Assembly: GCA_038246575.1 (NCBI GenBank)
Contig: JBBRVU010000077.1
Span: 1-17,582 of the forward strand
Direction: 5' to 3'
Source: JACCUZ01 sp038246575
GTDB taxonomy: Bacteria > Actinomycetota > Actinomycetes > JACCUZ01
DNA length: 17,582 nucleotides
Shown: positions 15,023 through 17,582 of the stretch, one piece after another
Layout: each line of letters starts with the position of its first letter
Position numbering within the stretch: the stretch's first letter is position 1
Position numbers and translations under genes: made by a program
Notes under the pieces: model-generated
Databases searched by the model: none
The model's input: only the letters and a program-made list of their open reading frames with translations
Told to the model about the DNA's origin: nothing

Positions 15023-15052
15023 ACCCTAGGGCGGTGGTTATCGGCCGGTCAA
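15023..15052 (-). promoter_or_regulatory. Predicted sigma-70-like promoter of the glxK-aceB-glcDEF-lctP-iclR operon
   Basis: On the minus strand, TTGACC (plus-strand 15047-15052) and TAGGGT (15023-15028) are separated by 18 nt. This matches the actinobacterial TTGAC(A/C) and TANNNT pattern. The start would fall near 15016, about 40 nt before the GTG of glycerate kinase. No other convincing promoter is seen within the seven-gene run, where genes overlap or are at most 45 nt apart. Confidence 0.6.
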
Positions 15053-15073
15053 GGGAGGTTCAGCCCTATTCGG

Positions 15074-15727
15074 CTACAAATCGGACGTGGAGACAGTGCT
15101 GGGAACCTCGACGGCGATCTCGTCGCCGAGGACCGCCCCGCCGGACAGCTCGAGGCGGTCTCCCGACCAGAACCGGCCGGGGTCGTACCAGCTCGGTCCT
15201 ACCGCATCCGGCAGCAGGCCCATCGCCTGGTAGGTGACCGCCACGACCTCGGCGCAGAACGCGGTCTCCAGCTCGGGCGCGGCCTTGCCCCGGCGGCGGA
15301 TCGGGACCCGGCCACGGGCCCAGCGCGACGCGAGGCGCGCCGTGGACGGGAACGGCGTGCCGTCCATCCGGGCCACGGTGCACAGGACGGCGTCCTCCAT
15401 CTCCCGCGTGACGTCGGGCTGGAGCTGGCGCAGCCAGGCCCGCTGGCCGTAGCGCGTGCCCCAGGTGAGAACCGCGTCGCGCAGGTCGTGCAGCTGCACG
15501 CCGCGCTGGTGGTCGCCGGACCACACGTCCATCAGCGACCGGCCGAGCTCGGCGTGCCACATCAACGGAGGCAGGTCGTCGAGCACCACCGACATGCCGA
15601 CGTGGTTGACCGGGCTGTTGGTGCTGATCTGGATGGCCCGGTCGGCGATGCTGCGGCCGCGGAAGAGCCAGACGTCGCCGGTGCGGGTCAGGTCGACGGC
15701 CGCGTCGAGGGACAGAGGCACCGGCAC
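15074..15727 (-). CDS. Permuted NlpC/P60 (YiiX/LRAT-like) cysteine hydrolase-type protein
   Basis: The 217-residue protein starts at GTG 15727; a second GTG two codons later is possible. The N-terminal part reads TRTGDVWLFRGRSIADRAIQ, then NSPVNHVGMSVVLDD with a candidate catalytic His (about residue 42) and LMWHAE. The C-terminal part has FCAEVVAVTYQAMGLL, where Cys is followed by a helix. His before Cys, with GD at the N-terminus and (F/Y)C(A/S)E near the end, is the circularly permuted papain-like order of the YiiX/BtrH/LRAT group. These act on amide or ester bonds in lipids, peptides or acyl carriers. No signal peptide is visible, so it is probably cytoplasmic. It is divergent from the xdh unit and has no obvious metabolic link to it. 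Confidence 0.72.
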   Translation of the reverse strand: MPVPLSLDAAVDLTRTGDVWLFRGRSIADRAIQISTNSPVNHVGMSVVLDDLPPLMWHAELGRSLMDVWSGDHQRGVQLHDLRDAVLTWGTRYGQRAWLRQLQPDVTREMEDAVLCTVARMDGTPFPSTARLASRWARGRVPIRRRGKAAPELETAFCAEVVAVTYQAMGLLPDAVGPSWYDPGRFWSGDRLELSGGAVLGDEIAVEVPSTVSTSDL

Positions 15728-15732
15728 GGGCC

Positions 15733-15739
15733 TAACCTA
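15733..15739. promoter_or_regulatory. Bidirectional promoter with overlapping -10 elements (TAACCTA)
   Basis: The plus strand reads TAACCT (15733-15738), ending 7 nt before ATG 15746. The minus strand reads TAGGTT (15739-15734), ending 6 nt before GTG 15727. Both fit TANNNT. Neither start codon has a clear ribosome site, so both messages would be leaderless. A weak plus-strand -35, GGGACA (15709-15714, 18-nt spacer), is visible; no good minus-strand -35 is seen. Confidence 0.55.
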
Positions 15740-15745
15740 CGCACG

Positions 15746-15964
15746 ATGCGGAGGTTGCCGGTGCGTTGGTGGAAGCTGCTGGGTCTGGCGGGTGTGGTCG
15801 GCGTGGCTGCCTCGGGCGCCGCCGTGGCGCGAGCTGAGCGGCGCAGGCGGGCGTACACACCGGACGAGGTCCGGGCTCGGCTGCAGGCGCGCCACGGCGA
15901 GGACGCCGAGTCCGGCGGGCGCGGCGAGCCCGGCGACGATACCGAGCGGACCGAGGTGTTCTGA
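15746..15964 (+). CDS. Small single-pass membrane protein (72 aa), unknown function
   Basis: The predicted protein begins MRRLPVRWWKLLG, has one hydrophobic Gly/Ala/Val-rich helix (about residues 10-30, LLGLAGVVGVAASGAAVA), and then a basic stop AERRRRAYTPDEVRARLQAR. The tail is acidic and hydrophilic, rich in Glu, Asp and Gly. Positive residues on both sides of the helix make topology uncertain. Similar short proteins with a YTPDEVRxRLxxR-like stretch occur in actinomycetes and are annotated as hypothetical. The ATG has no ribosome site but lies 7 nt after a TAACCT -10, fitting a leaderless message. Its stop is 2 nt before the FAD-subunit ATG, so it appears to be the first gene of the xdh operon. 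I do not assign a function. Confidence 0.72.
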   Translation: MRRLPVRWWKLLGLAGVVGVAASGAAVARAERRRRAYTPDEVRARLQARHGEDAESGGRGEPGDDTERTEVF

Positions 15965-15966
15965 GC

Positions 15967-16842
15967 ATGGACTTCCTGTCTCCGCCCACGTGGTCGGACG
16001 CTCTCGCCGCGCGGGCCGAGCACCCCGGCGCCGTCCCGATCGCGGGTGGCACCGACCTGATGGTCGAGCTCAACTTCGACCGGCACCGCCCCGAAGGGCT
16101 GCTCGACCTGACCCGGGTCGCTCCGTTGCGGGAGTGGTCGCGCACCGACGACGGCGGGGTCCGGCTGGGTGCCGGAGTGACGTTCGCGCGGGTGATGACC
16201 GAGCTCGCCGGGCTGGCGCCGGGCCTGGCGATGGCCTCGCGCACGGTGGGGTCGCCGCAGATCCGGGTGCGAGGCACGGTCGGGGGCAACCTCGGCTCCG
16301 CCTCCCCGGCGGGCGACGCGCACCCGGTGCTGCTCGCCGTCGACGCGGTCATCGAGGTCGAGTCGGTGCGGGGCACGCGGCTGGTGCCGGTGGCCGAGTT
16401 CTTCACCGGCGTCAAGAAGTCCTCGCTGGCGCCGGACGAGCTCATCGCGGCGGTGCTGCTGCCCCCGCTGGCCGGCCCGCAGCAGTTCGCCAAGATCGGC
16501 ACGCGCAACGCGATGGTGATCGCCGTGACCTCGTTCGGTCTCGCGCTGCACCCCCAGCGGCAGGCGGTCGGTGCCGCGATCGGCTCCGCCGCGCCCACCC
16601 CGCGGCACGCGCCGGCCGCCGAGGAGTTCCTGGCCGGTGCGCTGGCCGAGGACGGGCTGTGGCAGTCGCGGGCCGAGATCCCCGACGCGACAGCGACCCG
16701 GTTCGGCGACCTCGTCGCGGCGGACGCGTCGCCGATCGACGACGTCCGCGGGACCGCGGCCTACCGACGGCACGCGCTGTCGGTGCTGGCACGGCGCACA
16801 CTGGGCTGGGCCTGGAGCGACTACCGGCAGGAGGCGGCCTGA
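15967..16842 (+). CDS. Xanthine dehydrogenase family protein, FAD-binding subunit
   Basis: The 291-residue protein starts at ATG 15967, 2 nt after the small membrane protein stop. The N-terminal FAD_binding_5 domain shows the two dinucleotide loops of the family: PIAGGTDLMVEL (24-35) and TVGGNLGSASPAGDAHP (104-120). A CO_deh_flav_C-like domain occupies roughly 175-285. It carries electrons between the 2Fe-2S subunit and NAD+ or another acceptor in a molybdenum hydroxylase. The next gene encodes the 2Fe-2S subunit; the molybdopterin subunit is not in the window and probably lies downstream. The amidohydrolase that follows suggests purines, hence xanthine/hypoxanthine, but aldehyde or other heterocycle oxidation is not excluded. 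Confidence 0.9.
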   Translation: MDFLSPPTWSDALAARAEHPGAVPIAGGTDLMVELNFDRHRPEGLLDLTRVAPLREWSRTDDGGVRLGAGVTFARVMTELAGLAPGLAMASRTVGSPQIRVRGTVGGNLGSASPAGDAHPVLLAVDAVIEVESVRGTRLVPVAEFFTGVKKSSLAPDELIAAVLLPPLAGPQQFAKIGTRNAMVIAVTSFGLALHPQRQAVGAAIGSAAPTPRHAPAAEEFLAGALAEDGLWQSRAEIPDATATRFGDLVAADASPIDDVRGTAAYRRHALSVLARRTLGWAWSDYRQEAA

Positions 16843-16843
16843 C

Positions 16844-17314
16844 ATGCGGGTGGAGCTGACGGTCAACGGCGAGAAGCACCAGGCCGACGACGTGTGGGAG
16901 GGCGAGAGCCTGCTCTACCTGCTGCGCGAGCGGCTCGGCCTGCCCGGCGCGAAGAACGCCTGCGAGCAGGGCGAGTGCGGCTCGTGCTCGGTCTACCTCG
17001 ACGGCGAGGTCGTGTGCGCCTGCCTGGTGGCGGCCGGCCAGGCCGTCGGCCGCGACGTGGTCACCGTCGAGGGTCTCGCCGACGGCGACGAGGCGCTGCA
17101 CCCGGTGCAGCAGGCGTTCCTCGAGACCGGGGCGGTGCAGTGCGGCTTCTGCACGCCGGGCTTGCTCGTCGCCGTGCACGACCTGCTCGAGCGCACGCCG
17201 CATCCGGACGACGACACGGTGCGCGAGGCGCTGGCCGGCAACCTGTGCCGCTGCACGGGCTACGAGAAGATCCTCGACGCCGTGCGGCTCGCGGCCGAGC
17301 GGGGCCCGGCATGA
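16844..17314 (+). CDS. Xanthine dehydrogenase family protein, 2Fe-2S subunit
   Basis: The 156-residue protein starts at ATG 16844, 1 nt after the FAD-subunit stop, with AGGAGG (16829-16834) 9 nt upstream. The N-terminal plant-ferredoxin-type cluster is bound by Cys40, Cys45, Cys48 and Cys60 (CEQGECGSC, then x11-C). The C-terminal helical domain binds the second cluster with CGFC (Cys100, Cys103) and CRC (Cys135, Cys137) in GNLCRCTGY. All eight ligands are present, so the subunit appears functional. It links the molybdenum centre to FAD in the complex. Its stop overlaps the next ATG (ATGA), so the amidohydrolase is translationally coupled to it. Confidence 0.95.
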   Translation: MRVELTVNGEKHQADDVWEGESLLYLLRERLGLPGAKNACEQGECGSCSVYLDGEVVCACLVAAGQAVGRDVVTVEGLADGDEALHPVQQAFLETGAVQCGFCTPGLLVAVHDLLERTPHPDDDTVREALAGNLCRCTGYEKILDAVRLAAERGPA

Positions 17315-17582
17315 CCGCGTCCCTCGTCATCGAGGGCGCGACCGTCGTCACGGTCGATGGCCCGACGGGTGCGGGCACCGAGCACAGCGACGGGCACGTG
17401 GTCGTCGTGGGCAACCGCATCACCGCAGTCGGCGCCGGACATGCTCCTGACGACGTACGACATGAGGCGGCGCGGGTCGTCGACGGCAGCGGATGCCTGC
17501 TGACGCCTGGGTTGGTGAACACCCACCAGCACCTCTACCAGTGGGCCACGCGGGGCCTGGCCGTCGACGCGACGCTCTTCGA
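17311..17582 (+). CDS. Amidohydrolase, probable 8-oxoguanine/guanine deaminase type (3' end outside window)
   Basis: Only the first 90 codons are present; the frame stays open to the window end. ATG 17311 overlaps the 2Fe-2S subunit stop by 4 nt. The visible part is the N-terminal beta-sandwich of the composite amidohydrolase domain (VIEGATVVTVDG, HVVVVGNRITAVG, VVDGSGCLLTPGLVNTHQHL). The zinc-binding HxH is in NTHQHLYQWATRGLA. The context LYQWxTRG and position inside an xdh operon resemble 8-oxoguanine deaminase and chlorohydrolase-like deaminases in actinobacterial purine clusters. Guanine deaminase or another purine/pyrimidine deaminase is an alternative; the remaining metal ligands and substrate pocket lie beyond the window. 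Confidence 0.72.
   Translation, partial: MTASLVIEGATVVTVDGPTGAGTEHSDGHVVVVGNRITAVGAGHAPDDVRHEAARVVDGSGCLLTPGLVNTHQHLYQWATRGLAVDATLF

Overview
The window is very GC-rich, gene-dense DNA with frequent GTG starts, 1-4 nt stop/start overlaps and TANNNT-type -10 elements. This points to a high-GC Gram-positive actinomycete (Actinomycetota); the sequence alone does not fix the genus. No tRNA, rRNA, CRISPR array, insertion sequence or phage gene is visible. The genes look like ordinary chromosomal metabolic content, and no gap between genes exceeds about 150 bp.

Left part (1-5400). The 3' end of a DUF72 gene is followed by a MarR-family repressor gene and a coupled DHA2-type (14-helix) MFS drug exporter, with a likely autoregulatory operator in front of marR. 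The exporter converges on a small RsbW/SpoIIAB-like ATPase gene, and the two 3' ends meet at a perfect 36-bp palindrome. Divergent from the ATPase is a two-gene unit: a PLP-dependent cysteine-desulfurase-like protein that lacks the catalytic cysteine, overlapped by an SDR oxidoreductase gene.

Central part (5380-15073, all minus strand). Seven tightly packed genes read, in transcription order: glycerate kinase, malate synthase A, GlcD, GlcE, GlcF (glycolate oxidase), an LctP-family permease and an IclR-family regulator. This is a self-contained glycolate/glyoxylate assimilation operon. The permease would import a 2-hydroxyacid, GlcDEF would oxidise glycolate to glyoxylate, and malate synthase would condense glyoxylate with acetyl-CoA. 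Glycerate kinase would finish the alternative glycerate route, but the carboligase and reductase that route needs are not in the window. A promoter (TTGACC-18 nt-TAGGGT on the minus strand) and a CCTTTC-N8-GAAAGG palindrome lie directly in front of the operon.

Right part (15074-17582). A permuted NlpC/P60-like (YiiX-type) cysteine hydrolase gene on the minus strand is divergent from a plus-strand unit: a 72-aa single-helix membrane protein, a xanthine-dehydrogenase-type FAD subunit, its 2Fe-2S subunit, and the start of an amidohydrolase that resembles 8-oxoguanine/guanine deaminase. Both transcripts appear to start from one bidirectional promoter with overlapping -10 elements and to be leaderless. 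Purine breakdown via urate and allantoin yields glyoxylate, so this unit may feed the glyoxylate operon next to it. The two regions together could form a purine-to-central-metabolism block; this is inference.
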